Origin: Synergistaceae bacterium | Lineage (GTDB): Bacteria; Synergistota; Synergistia; Synergistales; Aminobacteriaceae | Direction: 5' to 3' | Assembly (NCBI GenBank): GCA_017540085.1 | Contig: JAFYBQ010000006.1 | Location: 1-64,000, forward strand | Length of the DNA: 64,000 bases | Shown here: in pieces, positions 15,573 to 25,600 of the stretch | Layout of the letters: each line of letters opens with the position of its first letter | How positions within the stretch are numbered: the first letter of the stretch is position 1 | Made by a program: the position numbers and the translations under genes | The notes under the pieces: model-generated | The model's database searches: none | Seen by the model: only the letters and a program-made list of their open reading frames with translations | What the model was told of the DNA's origin: nothing

Positions 15573-16760
15573 ATGGAAGAACAGGGAAAAATAATCAGTT
15601 CCTGCGACATTGATTCAAACCTTGCGCTCCAAATTTGGACACGCGGAAAAACTCCCCGGCTTTCAGTCCTCAACAAGGCGAAAAATTCCCGCAAGCTGAT
15701 TCATATATCATGGATAGAGAAAAAATCACGCACTCTTTCTATCAGCGGGAAAAAACCCGGCGAGAATTTCAATTACACCGTGAGCGACTTAGGCCCGGCA
15801 GTCTCAAGAATCTTAACCGAATATTTCGCACGGACTAATTTCAAGGTCAAGTTCCTGAAGCTGTTTCTTGACTTGGAGAAGGCCGTCCATCATCCTGAGC
15901 CTTTCTCCAGCAAGTCGGACTTTGCCATGATGACTGAGGAGAAACGCTCTTCATTGTGGATTGCTGACTGCTCCGAGGGGGACAGAAATTCGGGGGTGTT
16001 CCGTCCGTTTTTCCCGGCAAATTCTCAGGAGGCCGAATCACTCACGGAAGACAAACTCAGAATCGCAAGCCTCAAGATGAGGACAACGGAAGGACTCTTC
16101 AGCCTCGGAGTCGTTGACGCTCTCAAGCAGGCTAACCCGGAGAGATGGCACAACACATTGAGGGTTACAGCCGCGGCCATGCTCTTGGGCTTCTCTTACT
16201 GCGGGGCGGACGGCTCGAAGACTTCCGATTACTTTTGGACAGCCGGAGAAAAACCCGTAAACCTTAACCCAAATGTTACAGTCCTGAAAGCACCCGTCAA
16301 AAAACTCTCAATCAATGACGCTGAATTAGCCCGTCTCGGCTACAAGCTCACGGCATATATACGCCACATTTACCGGGCGAATGAGGTCGATATATCGTAC
16401 TCAGACGACAGCGAGAAATCATTACAGGACTCAGGCTTCACACGAAACAGGCGTTTTGACTTCAACGCAGGGACAATCGGCGATGTTCCCTACAGGGTTA
16501 CTTTCTACGCAAACGAGCGCGACAGGCTGACGGCTTTCGGCTGTAACCCGCGAATGCAGACAGCAAAGCACCGCGGCGACATGGTAATAATGATTCCGAC
16601 AGAAATTTTCACGGAGGCAATGAATGATGACACTATCGGGGGCGTGTCCGGCAATGAGTTCTACACGCTCACGCGGCTTTTGTGGGCTAGGGAGTTCTCT
16701 GAATGGTACGGAAATATCCGGCCTTATGTGCAGAAATTCGCGGGGCTGATTGAAGGATGA
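15573..16760 (+). CDS. Hypothetical protein, first gene of exported operon
   Basis: 395 residues with no signal peptide or membrane helix, so probably cytoplasmic. I do not recognise a family. The N-terminal 70 residues are beta-rich (LALQIWTRGKTPRLSVL, RKLIHISWIEKKSRTLSISG). The C-terminus ends WYGNIRPYVQKFAGLIEG. ATG 15573 follows AAGGGAGAAA. It overlaps the next gene by 4 bases (ATGA), so it is translationally coupled to an exported CsgG/FlgT-like protein. Confidence 0.7.
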   Translation: MEEQGKIISSCDIDSNLALQIWTRGKTPRLSVLNKAKNSRKLIHISWIEKKSRTLSISGKKPGENFNYTVSDLGPAVSRILTEYFARTNFKVKFLKLFLDLEKAVHHPEPFSSKSDFAMMTEEKRSSLWIADCSEGDRNSGVFRPFFPANSQEAESLTEDKLRIASLKMRTTEGLFSLGVVDALKQANPERWHNTLRVTAAAMLLGFSYCGADGSKTSDYFWTAGEKPVNLNPNVTVLKAPVKKLSINDAELARLGYKLTAYIRHIYRANEVDISYSDDSEKSLQDSGFTRNRRFDFNAGTIGDVPYRVTFYANERDRLTAFGCNPRMQTAKHRGDMVIMIPTEIFTEAMNDDTIGGVSGNEFYTLTRLLWAREFSEWYGNIRPYVQKFAGLIEG

Positions 16761-17800
16761 TACGTAAATTTTTGTGCGCGCTTCTTTTGCTGACACTCTG
16801 CGGAATCTCGGAGGCCGGGCAGCAGAGGCGGCTTTCAGTCGTAATTTTCCCGACAATTAACAGCACCGAGCTTGAGATTTGGCAGAGCAAGTATTACCCG
16901 TATAACGTGCTTGAGGAAAAAATGTCGGACTACCTTGAATCCCTCTACAAAACTTCGCCGATGATTGACGCGAGAGTCCTCGACGAGGCCGCCATGAATC
17001 GATGGTTATCCGGGTCAAGACAGGGCGATGACATGGCCGTTCAGCTTGAATTGTATTCGGCGGTCATGAAGGACAAACATATTATAGGCACATCGACTTC
17101 AGGAAGGGTGCTTGTACGGATTAGAGTCTTTGACCGTGCGAGGGTTCGCGAAATTTCCGTGCGTAATGTCCGCGGCAAAAGCTCAAGATTCACGCTTGAT
17201 GACGAGGCTTCTATATTCTGGTTTGACGCGGCTGTGGCGGGATTGGGCGTGCCGTTTGAGAATGGCTTTGACCTTTTCGGGCTGACTCAGGGGAAATACA
17301 AAGGACAACAGATGAGCCGCCCGACTTGGGATCAGTTCAAAGGCACAGCATATTGGCAGGCAATCAAGAACGCAATCGCCAACGCCCACCGGGAGTCACT
17401 TGACCAAATCCGCAACGTAATCCGCTCCAATGACCCCGGCGCAATGATGGCAGGACGTGATAATTTCTCGGACAAGTACAGGACAATCGGCAGAATCTTA
17501 GCCCCTACAGCGACATCAACACGCAAACGCCGCGACTATATAATCTCGCTGGGAAGAATCCCTGACGGAAGCAATGACGGTGTGAGAGTCGGCGAGGTTC
17601 TTGACGTTGTGAGGGCGGACACGTATGTTACTGTCGTCCCGGATGAGCCTGTTGTAGTATTGCCGAAAGTTGTCGGAAAAGTAAAGGTGATAAAAGTCTA
17701 CGATGACAATGCAATAGTCAGAGTCGTAAAAGATAACAAGAAAGAACCCGTAACCCTGAAGGATTTAGTCGTAAAAGAAACAGGCATAACAGGCAGGTGA
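16757..17800 (+). CDS. Exported CsgG/FlgT-like protein
   Basis: 347 residues with a signal peptide (MIRKFLCALLLLTLCGISEA). The mature start RLSVVIFPTINST resembles the opening strand of CsgG-type and LpoB-type periplasmic proteins. The last 90 residues (GVRVGEVLDVVRADTYVTVV, VVGKVKVIKVYDDNAIVRVV) look like the small beta domain at the end of FlgT-like proteins. No lipobox is seen. It may be part of an outer-membrane assembly; the role is unknown. It is followed after 3 bases by the TPR gene. Confidence 0.55.
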   Translation: MIRKFLCALLLLTLCGISEAGQQRRLSVVIFPTINSTELEIWQSKYYPYNVLEEKMSDYLESLYKTSPMIDARVLDEAAMNRWLSGSRQGDDMAVQLELYSAVMKDKHIIGTSTSGRVLVRIRVFDRARVREISVRNVRGKSSRFTLDDEASIFWFDAAVAGLGVPFENGFDLFGLTQGKYKGQQMSRPTWDQFKGTAYWQAIKNAIANAHRESLDQIRNVIRSNDPGAMMAGRDNFSDKYRTIGRILAPTATSTRKRRDYIISLGRIPDGSNDGVRVGEVLDVVRADTYVTVVPDEPVVVLPKVVGKVKVIKVYDDNAIVRVVKDNKKEPVTLKDLVVKETGITGR

Positions 17801-17803
17801 TAA

Positions 17804-19195
17804 ATGATGAGGAAAATATTTCTGACACTGACCGCAATTCTGATGTTTGCTGAAAGTTTATACGCCGCCTCAATCATTCCCGATGATGACAGCGCAATAT
17901 ATCCCCCGTACAATGAACAGCCCCCGGCACAGCAGGAGACTCCAAAGCCCGCGCCCGCTCCCAAAAAGACTCCCGCAAAGAAAAAGCCCGTTCCCCAAAA
18001 GAAGACTTCCGCGAGAAAAACGCCCCCCGCGAAAACTTCATCACGCAGAAAGCCCGCGCCCGTGAGGCAGTCTTCACTTCAGAAGGGCATAGAGCTTATG
18101 CAGCAGGATCGATACGAGCAGGCAAAACCGTACCTCCTCAAAGCCATTCAGGAGGAACGCAACAACCCTAACGCGTGGTACTGGTACGGGGTATATCACG
18201 AGAAGACCGGCGGATTCTATCAGGCTCAGTATTTCTACACGAAAGCCATAACGATTGATCCGGCGTTTGAGCCATTGTCGCGAGTCGTGTTTTACCCCGA
18301 TGACCCGGAGAAAACTCCCCTGTGGGATCCTAAACGCCCCGCGAGAGTCCACCCTGTCGAAACAGCTTCCGTACCGCTCAATGTCTCACGATTCCCGAAT
18401 GCGCCCAATGACCCCGAAATTCCGCAGGTACCCGTGTATACTCCCCCTGAGCCGGGAGCGTCCCCGCTTGACGGAGACTCATGGAATCCCGCTGTCTATG
18501 TCCCGCCAAGCCCGGAAGAGCTGACAGAAACAGGCGAGTCCCCTGTGTATATTCCGCCTGACGCTGAGTCCGTTGAGGCTGACGAACGGCAGACGATAAA
18601 ATTTCCCGCATACAATACGGACATCACTATGTCCCGCCCGGAGAATGACCAGATAATCCCGGACAGGGAAAAGATAATGAGAGTCCAGAAGAGAGCCGAT
18701 AAACCGCTGTACACTCCGCCCGAACCAGGACAGAGAGTCGAGACTCGCCCCGCACAGAATCAGACCGAACAGCCCCACAAATCAGCAAGCGTTCAGGCCA
18801 AGCCCGCGCAGGGCAAGAAGTCCGCGACAGTCCCGGAAAGCAGGGTAGTCCGTCAATCTCAGAAGAAGCCCGCGAAAGCCACAGCAAAGACTCCCGCAAA
18901 GACCGCCCGGAAATCTCAGACTAGGACTCAGACTCCCGCCTCGCAGGACGTAAGACCGCAGACACGGACTCAGCCTCGCACACAGCGGCAGCAGAATCAG
19001 AGTCAGACTCCGACTCCGGCACCGAGACAGCAGACTCCGACTCCTGTTCCGCCGCCCGCACGGCAGACTCAGCCCGAACCGCAGACAGCTCCGAGACGGC
19101 AGAATGAGTATCTCCCCCCTGTGGGACAATATGCACCTGACCCGGGGACAATTTCAGACAGGCCGATTCCCCCGGTCGGACAGGGACAAAATTAG
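17804..19195 (+). CDS. Exported proline/lysine-rich TPR protein
   Basis: 463 residues: a signal peptide (MMRKIFLTLTAILMFAESLYA), a basic Pro/Lys/Arg-rich stretch (about 45-90), a short TPR-like pair (QKGIELMQQDRYEQAKPYLL and NPNAWYWYGVYHEKTGGFYQ, about 90-150), then a long disordered region rich in Pro, Gln, Thr and Arg with recurring VYTPPEPG/VYIPPD units and PQTRTQ-type repeats. It could span the periplasm or bind peptidoglycan. The low complexity prevents family assignment. Confidence 0.7.
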   Translation: MMRKIFLTLTAILMFAESLYAASIIPDDDSAIYPPYNEQPPAQQETPKPAPAPKKTPAKKKPVPQKKTSARKTPPAKTSSRRKPAPVRQSSLQKGIELMQQDRYEQAKPYLLKAIQEERNNPNAWYWYGVYHEKTGGFYQAQYFYTKAITIDPAFEPLSRVVFYPDDPEKTPLWDPKRPARVHPVETASVPLNVSRFPNAPNDPEIPQVPVYTPPEPGASPLDGDSWNPAVYVPPSPEELTETGESPVYIPPDAESVEADERQTIKFPAYNTDITMSRPENDQIIPDREKIMRVQKRADKPLYTPPEPGQRVETRPAQNQTEQPHKSASVQAKPAQGKKSATVPESRVVRQSQKKPAKATAKTPAKTARKSQTRTQTPASQDVRPQTRTQPRTQRQQNQSQTPTPAPRQQTPTPVPPPARQTQPEPQTAPRRQNEYLPPVGQYAPDPGTISDRPIPPVGQGQN

Positions 19196-19207
19196 CGAGG
19201 TGATTAT

Positions 19208-20008
19208 TTGATGATGAGGAAAATTTTTGCCGGGATGATTCTTTTGCTGACTGTGATATGCGCTGAAGGACTTGCCGCGGAGAAAGCCATACGGGTAAAT
19301 CAGCCCGCGTATCACTCAATGAATTTCTACGTCTACAAGCCCGCGAATCTCCCGAAAGATTTTTACGTTACGTTTGACGGCTATTTAGTGTACAAAGGCG
19401 AGAAGGGAGTCTGGCATTACGCCACTGCGGAGAAATCCGGCATCGCTAAAACCGGCTACGTTGTCGGCTCAGTCCTGCCCTATGTCGTGAGGCTCAAGCC
19501 GTACAGCGCGAAAATATCATCAGTCGCGCCCATACTGGGAGGAGACCGCGTAAAAGATCCCCCGTCAGCAAAAACTGACCCGAAATCAAGCCGCGTTGTA
19601 TACATGCCGCCGGAAATGCACGCGGAAATTTATACCCCTCAGCATTTCAGCCCTAACGCTTCAGACTGGACGCAGAACTCTAACTTCATGGCCGTAGGAA
19701 AATGGCAGAAGAGCATAACGAAAATGGGAGTCCTTTACCGCCCTAAAATCCCGGTCGCGTGGAAGGGTGATTTTCCTGAAGCAGTCTACGCATGGAACGG
19801 AATGACGTGGATTCAGCTCGCCTCAAAGAATCCCGGCTCAACCGCAAGAAATATCCTGCGCCGTGAAATATATGATTTGACCGTCAGCACAAACAAGACA
19901 AACCGCCTTCATTGGACGGATGACGACTCCAGCGTCTTGGCACAGTTTGCGGCCATGTGGGGCTATGAATGGGTCGGCCATATTATTTTAGGGAGGGACT
20001 TTTATTGA
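19208..20008 (+). CDS. Exported hypothetical protein, tandem paralogue A
   Basis: 266 residues with a signal peptide (MMMRKIFAGMILLLTVICAEGLAA). It is clearly related to the next gene: shared SMNFYVYKPANLP.FYVTFDGY, YVVGSVLPY, DWTQNSNFMAVGKW, a P.AW(K/L)G segment and a C-terminal end LAQFAAMWGYEWVGHI. Not a recognised domain; aromatic-rich beta structure is likely. The ribosome site GCGAGGTGA precedes the ATG. Confidence 0.65.
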   Translation: MMMRKIFAGMILLLTVICAEGLAAEKAIRVNQPAYHSMNFYVYKPANLPKDFYVTFDGYLVYKGEKGVWHYATAEKSGIAKTGYVVGSVLPYVVRLKPYSAKISSVAPILGGDRVKDPPSAKTDPKSSRVVYMPPEMHAEIYTPQHFSPNASDWTQNSNFMAVGKWQKSITKMGVLYRPKIPVAWKGDFPEAVYAWNGMTWIQLASKNPGSTARNILRREIYDLTVSTNKTNRLHWTDDDSSVLAQFAAMWGYEWVGHIILGRDFY

Positions 20009-20763
20009 TGATGAGACGCATAACTCTTGCAGTTTTCGCGCTGCTGCTTCTGTGTTCAGAGTCCCACGCGAAACGCTACGTTACGGAGCCGCTTTTAGTG
20101 CCTCAGTCGCCCTACGCGGGAATGACTTTCTATGTTTACCGACCGTATGACATGCCCCCGGGATGGTATATCACGCTTGACGGCTATCCGGTGCACAGAA
20201 ACGATGACGGGATGTGGGTATACGGCACAGCGGAAGGGCCTAACCTTGTACCGACAAATTATGTCGTCGGCTCAATAGTGCCTTCAATGGCGGGCATAAC
20301 GAAATGGATTTCTGACGTTCAAATCTCAGAGCTTAGGAAATATCCGAATAACGCAGAAATTCAAGCGGTCAGACAGAAAGGCTTCACCCGCAATCAGATG
20401 TCGAAAGGTGAAAAATATTCCACGTACATCCCTGACTGGACATTCAATGCGTCATTTATGGCCGCGGGAAATTGGCGGGGTACTGTTGACCGCATGTGCG
20501 TATTGTCGGAGCTTGGAGTTCCTGCGGCGTGGCTTGGAGGGAGTCCGAAAGTGATTTACGTGTGGACGGGGTCAATGTGGACTCAGCTTGATACGGGTGA
20601 TGTTAGGTCGCCGAAAAGAGTCTTTGCGCGGAACTACAGCAAGGTTCAGAGGCTCGTTAGGCAGTCGGGCTTCAAGTGGTACGCCCAGGACACGCCCGTT
20701 TTGGCACAGCAGGCAAAGGCATGGGGCTATTACTGGCTAGGAGAGATAAGCATAAAGAACTAG
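20008..20763 (+). CDS. Exported hypothetical protein, tandem paralogue B
   Basis: 251 residues with a signal peptide (MMRRITLAVFALLLLCSESHA). It is a divergent duplicate of the gene before: GMTFYVYRPYDMPPGWYITL, NYVVGSIVPS, DWTFNASFMAAGNW, LAQQAKAWGYYWLGEI. ATG 20008 overlaps the previous stop by 1 base and follows GGGAGGGAC. It is the last gene of the operon before the insertion sequence. Confidence 0.65.
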   Translation: MMRRITLAVFALLLLCSESHAKRYVTEPLLVPQSPYAGMTFYVYRPYDMPPGWYITLDGYPVHRNDDGMWVYGTAEGPNLVPTNYVVGSIVPSMAGITKWISDVQISELRKYPNNAEIQAVRQKGFTRNQMSKGEKYSTYIPDWTFNASFMAAGNWRGTVDRMCVLSELGVPAAWLGGSPKVIYVWTGSMWTQLDTGDVRSPKRVFARNYSKVQRLVRQSGFKWYAQDTPVLAQQAKAWGYYWLGEISIKN

Positions 20764-20786
20764 TGATACAGCGCAGGAATTATTGC

Positions 20787-20838
20787 GGCGGAGGAAACAG
20801 CATACAATATCAACCCTCCGCCCGGATTCCTTGCCGGG
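20787..20838 (+). other. Two competing hairpins downstream of the exported operon
   Basis: GGCGGAGG (20787-20794) pairs perfectly with CCTCCGCC (20815-20822), 20-base loop. CCCGG (20821-20825) pairs CCGGG (20834-20838). They share bases, so only one can form. There is no T run, so this is not a standard terminator; it may still protect the mRNA 3' end. Confidence 0.4.
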
Positions 20839-20977
20839 AATTTACGCATACGGCTTTAACATAACCGCGCAAGAAGTCTCCCGCCTCTAACCGTAGCGTA
20901 AGCGGTGAGATGAATTGTGCCTACTTATCTTGATAAGTTATAATTCAGTTGTCATCCTTCTTATAGGCTGTAATATC

Positions 20978-21386
20978 ATGAACTTAGACACTAATAATCA
21001 ATAATCATTCAGTATTCTTATTATATTATCATCTAGTTCTTGTCGTGAAATATCGCCGTCAGGTTTTCGATGATACTATGAGTGAGTTTGCTAAAGATAT
21101 TTTTCTCCGTATCTCTAAACTTCATAACATTACTTTGGAGCAATGGAAGCATGACAAAGACCATGTTCATGTAATGTTCCGCGCTCATCCCAATACTGAA
21201 ATATCCAAGTTCATAAACGCATATAAAAGTGTTTCATCACGCCTGATAAAGAAAAATTTTCCTGCTGTACGGCGAAAACTTTGGAAAGAAATGTTCTGGT
21301 CAAGAAGTTTCTGTTTGCTTACGACAGGAGGCGCACCGATAGAAGTAATAAGAAAATATATAGAAAAACAAGGGCAGAGCAAATGA
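20978..21386 (+). pseudogene. tnpA: IS200-type TnpA transposase, frameshifted by a 7-bp duplication
   Basis: HUH single-strand transposase. From ATG 20978 the frame reads MNLDTNNQ then stops. ATAATCA occurs twice in tandem (20994-21007). Removing one copy restores MNLDTNNHSVFLLYYHLVLV joined to VKYRRQVF, the normal IS200 N-terminus. The rest is intact: DHVHVMF (HUH motif), YKSVSSRLIKKNFP, LWKEMFWSRSF and the catalytic Tyr in RKYIEKQG. A truncated product from GTG 21045 would lack the first strand. Probably inactive unless slippage restores the frame. Confidence 0.8.
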
Positions 21387-22576
21387 ACCGGGCATACAAG
21401 TTCAGAATATATCCGAATAAGGAACAGCGAATAATGTTTGCCAAGACATTTGGCTGTGTACGTTTTATCTATAACCTAATGCTGGCAGATAAAATCAAGC
21501 ATTACCAGCAGACAGGAAAATCCTTGTCAGTAACACCAGCCAGATATAAAAACCAGTATGAATGGCTGAAGGAAGTAGACAGTTTAGCCCTAGCCAACGC
21601 GCAGTTAAATTTGCAGACGGCATATAAAAACTTTTTCCGAAAGAAACGAGCCGGATTTCCGAAGTACAAAAGCAAAAAGAAAACCCGCAAGAGATACACG
21701 ACCAATAACCAGCATGGGAGCATAAGAATGGAAAACGGAAAAATTAAGTTGCCGAAGGTTGGTTATGTAAAAATAGTTCAGCATCGCCCGATGATGGGAG
21801 TAATAAAGAGTGCGACAATTGAGCAAACGTCAACGAATAAATATTATGTAAGCATACTTGTAGAGTACGAAAGCCAAGTACCTGAAGTAGAGGCTCATAA
21901 ATTTATCGGACTGGATTACTCAATGCACGATTTGTACGTAACCTCAGAGGGAGAACGAGCGAATTATCCCAGATATTTGCGCAAGCATGAAAGGAAATTA
22001 GCGCGACTATGCCGATGGCATTCCAGACGAAAAATAGGTAGCAAGAACCGAGAACGAATGCGAATGAGGGTATGTCTGGAGTACGAAAAAATAACGAACC
22101 AGCGTAGCGACTATCTTCACAAGAAATCATATAACTTAGCGGAAAAATATGATGCTGTATGTATAGAAACACTAGACATGCGGACAATGAGCCAATTATT
22201 GCGTTTCGGAAAATCAGTATCGGATAACAGCTTCGGAAAATTGCGAGAAATGCTGTCATATAAATTGTATTATCGCGGGAAACGATTGCTGCAAGTAGAT
22301 AAATGGTATCCGTCAAGCCAGCTCTGTCATGAATGTGGTTACAGGAACATGGAAGTGAAAGACCTGAAAATCCGAGAATGGAAATGTCCCTCATGCGGAG
22401 CGGAACATGACCGAGATATAAATGCAGCGATAAATATCCGCGAGGAAGGGAAACGAATAACAAGAGCTACCGTAGGTCATCCAGGAAGTAACGCCTGTGG
22501 AGAGGGTGTAAGACACTATAACCTATATAAGGAAATAGCGCGGTCTTCGGTGAAGCAGGAAGCTCCCGCTTCTTAA
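21383..22576 (+). CDS. tnpB: TnpB RNA-guided nuclease of IS605-type element
   Basis: 397 residues, full length. N-terminal OrfB helix-turn-helix MNRAYKFRIYPNKEQR. RuvC motifs: IGLDYSMHDLY (first Asp), CIETLDM (Glu) and DRDINAAINI (third Asp). A zinc ribbon CHECGY...CPSCGAEH sits between the last two. All catalytic residues are present, so the nuclease looks functional. It overlaps tnpA by 4 bases (ATGA). TnpB proteins use an omegaRNA made from the element's right end, overlapping the 3' part of the gene. Confidence 0.9.
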   Translation: MNRAYKFRIYPNKEQRIMFAKTFGCVRFIYNLMLADKIKHYQQTGKSLSVTPARYKNQYEWLKEVDSLALANAQLNLQTAYKNFFRKKRAGFPKYKSKKKTRKRYTTNNQHGSIRMENGKIKLPKVGYVKIVQHRPMMGVIKSATIEQTSTNKYYVSILVEYESQVPEVEAHKFIGLDYSMHDLYVTSEGERANYPRYLRKHERKLARLCRWHSRRKIGSKNRERMRMRVCLEYEKITNQRSDYLHKKSYNLAEKYDAVCIETLDMRTMSQLLRFGKSVSDNSFGKLREMLSYKLYYRGKRLLQVDKWYPSSQLCHECGYRNMEVKDLKIREWKCPSCGAEHDRDINAAINIREEGKRITRATVGHPGSNACGEGVRHYNLYKEIARSSVKQEAPAS

Positions 22577-22651
22577 AGCGAAGGTATGTTCACTTTTTTC
22601 CCAGCGTGTATAATATCCGTGTTAATCCCTACACAATGAAAGGTGGTCTCA

Positions 22652-25600
22652 ATGACTGTCCGCAAAATCTTTTCATATCTTCCCGTATTACTGGCAATAA
22701 TTTTTTTTCTCCCGGAAATATGCTTATGTTCACCCTCCGAAATCACATCAATAACACAGCTCAATGATCCCCGTTACAGAGTCGGCTCTGACTCCGACGG
22801 GCCTGTTCTCGAAAGAGCGCGGGAAAATCTGCCGAACGCGCAAATCCTCAAGTACAACGACTTCCTGAGCGAGTATCTTGCGCTTCAGACAGGAAAAATT
22901 GACGCTCTCACAGCAAACGAGTCCGAATTTATTTCAGCCATCAAGAACGGACTCGAACATGTCAGAATCCTTCCCGGCTACTTGGGCAGCCCTGTGCCTA
23001 CTGCCGCGGGGATTTCGGAAGTCTCAGAGATTCCCGGACTCAGGGAGAAATTCAACGCATTCATAGCGGGGCTGAAGGCTGACGGAACATTAGCGGCCAT
23101 GTACAAACGCTGGGTAGATGACAATAATCATAATATGCCCGCGATTGATGTCCCGGAGAAATCAGATATTCATCTCACTGTCGGCACTACGGGAGTCGTT
23201 ATGCCGTTCAGTTTCTTCATCAACAGCACGGTTACAGGCTTTGACGTTGAGCTTGGGCGGAGATTTGCGGCTTATATCGGGGCAACGGTTGAGTTCAAGA
23301 TGTACGGATTCGGAAGCATACTGCAGGCTCTCAAAAGCGGTGCTATTGATATTGCCCTGTCGAATCTCTATGTAACCCAAGAAACTGAAGAGAGCGTTAT
23401 TTTTTCCGATATAGTTTTCCCGATTAACTGCATTGTAGCTGTTTATGATGACAGAAAAACACCCCTAATCCCTGAGCGTGAGACAGGAAATTTTGAGGCA
23501 TTCGGGGGAAAACGAATCGGAGTGTTCACAGGCTCAGTACAGCATGACATGGTGAAGAACTCTATACCCGGCGCGGATATTCTGTATTTCGACTCCCTGG
23601 CAAACATAATCGGCTCGCTGGTGTCAGGAAAAATTGACGCGGCGGCGGTTGACAAGACTATAGCGGCTGAGGCTGAGAGGACGAACCGCGATTTGACACA
23701 CATGAATGAAGCTCTCGGAAACTCTTATGCTGCCTTCCTTTTTCCCAAGTCCCCGAAAAATAATCCCCTCGCTGATGAGATTAACGAATATATACGGCGG
23801 ATAAAGTCTGACGGGACACTTGAGCAGATCAGCGCAATATGGACAGGCACGGACGAAAGCAAAAAGATTATCCCAGATTACAGCAAATTTCCTGACACGA
23901 ACGGCACAATACGAATCGCCGCCGACAATGAGGCCCCGGTGTTCTCATACATGAAAGACGGAAAACTCACAGGGCATGACATTGATGTTATCGTCCGCTT
24001 CTGCCGGGAGAAAGGCTACCGTCCCAACTTCAGCATGATAAATTTCACCGGGGTGATTCCTGCCGTAAACTCCGGGAAATGCGACATGGGCATAGGCGGA
24101 ATCACAATGACCCCGGAACGCGCCGAGTCCGTGAGATTCTCCGAGCCTGTATGCACCCTGAAGAGCGTCCTGCTCCTGAAATCGCCGGGGCAGACTCAGC
24201 CGTCAGCAAAAGCCGAAACATCACGCAGACCGAAATATTCGACTCTCGCCGAGCTTGACGGAAAACCCATCGGAATGCAGCCCGCCGTTTATGAGTGGTC
24301 TTCTTTCATAAGGGAGCTTCTGCCTCATTCGCAGGTCATTTTCTACAACACTTTCACCGACATTTTGACGGCTCTGAAAAATCACAAGATTGAAGGCTTC
24401 CCTGCTGATGAGCCTGTGTTCAATCTCTTAGCGGCGGAAGATGAGAACATAGCGAAAATTGACGGGGAAATAGACAAGTCATATGACCTTGCTTACGGCT
24501 TCCCGAAAAATGACAAGAGCAGAAAATTACGCGACGAAATGAGCGAGTATATCCGAAAGATAAAAGCAAGCGGAGAACTTGACGCAATAATAACGAAATG
24601 GGAAGGGGCTGACGAATCCGCCAAGACTCTCCCGGACTATAAAAATTTCCCCGCGCCTAATGGTGTTCTGACTATGGCGACTGAAGGAGAGTACCCCCCA
24701 TTCAACTACTACAGGGGAAACGAAATCGCCGGATATGAGATTGACATTGCCGCCCGTTTCTGTGAGGCTTACGGCTACGGACTCCGCGTTTCGTCCATGA
24801 CATGCGACGCGATAATAGCGGCTGTGATTTCCGGGAAATGTGATTTTGCGGCTGACGCTCTGACTCCGTCCGATGAACATCTACAGCAAATATACTTCTC
24901 CGAGCCTTACGCTAAAAGCCGCTCCGTAATGGTCTGCCTGAAAGCTGATGACTCACCCGCTCCCGCCCCTGCCGTAACAGGAAGGACAGTGCCGAAATAT
25001 AAGCACCTCACCGAGCTTAACGGGAAGCCCATCGGAATGCAGCCGGGGATAATCGACTGGGAGGAATGGGCCGCCAAAACTCTCCCCCTCTCGAAAGTAC
25101 AATACTACAGCACGTACCCCGATTTAGTGTCAGCCCTGAAGACTCACAAGATTGAAGGATTCCTCGTTGACTCTCCCGTTCTTGCTCTCATGGCCGCTGA
25201 GGATAACACGCTTGCGTATATTGATGAGCCTGTCGGAAAACCTTTCGGATATTCATTCTTTTACGCGCAGACAGAAGCGGGGAAAAAATTATGTGATGAG
25301 ATGAGCGAGTATATACGCAAAATTAAGGCAAGCGGTGAACTTGACGCTATCCTCTCGAAATGGCAGGGAGCAGACGAATCCGCAAAAATTCCGCCCGACT
25401 TCAAGAGTCTTCCCGCAAAAAACGGAACATTGACATACGCGGCTGAAGGAAGTTATCCGCCGTTCAACTACTACAAAGGGACGAAGTTAGCCGGAATTGA
25501 TATTGATATTGCTGTAGAATTTTGCCGGGCATACGGTTACGGACTCGACGTTCAGACGATGTTGTTTGACGCTACGATTCCTGCTATCAATTCGGGAAAA

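Larger units (their letters stand above)
20866..22590 (+). mobile_element. IS200/IS605-family insertion sequence
   Basis: Contains a Y1-transposase tnpA (frameshifted) and an overlapping tnpB. Candidate left-end hairpin: CTC..ACCG paired with CGGT..GAG around 20896-20924. The right-end hairpin at 22552-22572 (GAAGC..GGA with TCC..GCTTC) overlaps the tnpB stop codon. There are no terminal inverted repeats and no target duplication, as expected for this family. The exact ends are not determinable by eye. Confidence 0.75.

Noticed and set aside
18900-19090. Repeat array or CRISPR in the proline-rich coding region
   Set aside because: Irregular codon repeats (CAGACTC-like) without constant spacing; explained by low-complexity protein.
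18074-19319. Several long minus-strand frames opposite the TPR/proline-rich gene
   Set aside because: They are rich in Leu/Ser/Arg only because the plus strand is Pro/Gln/Arg-rich; no plausible start or domain.
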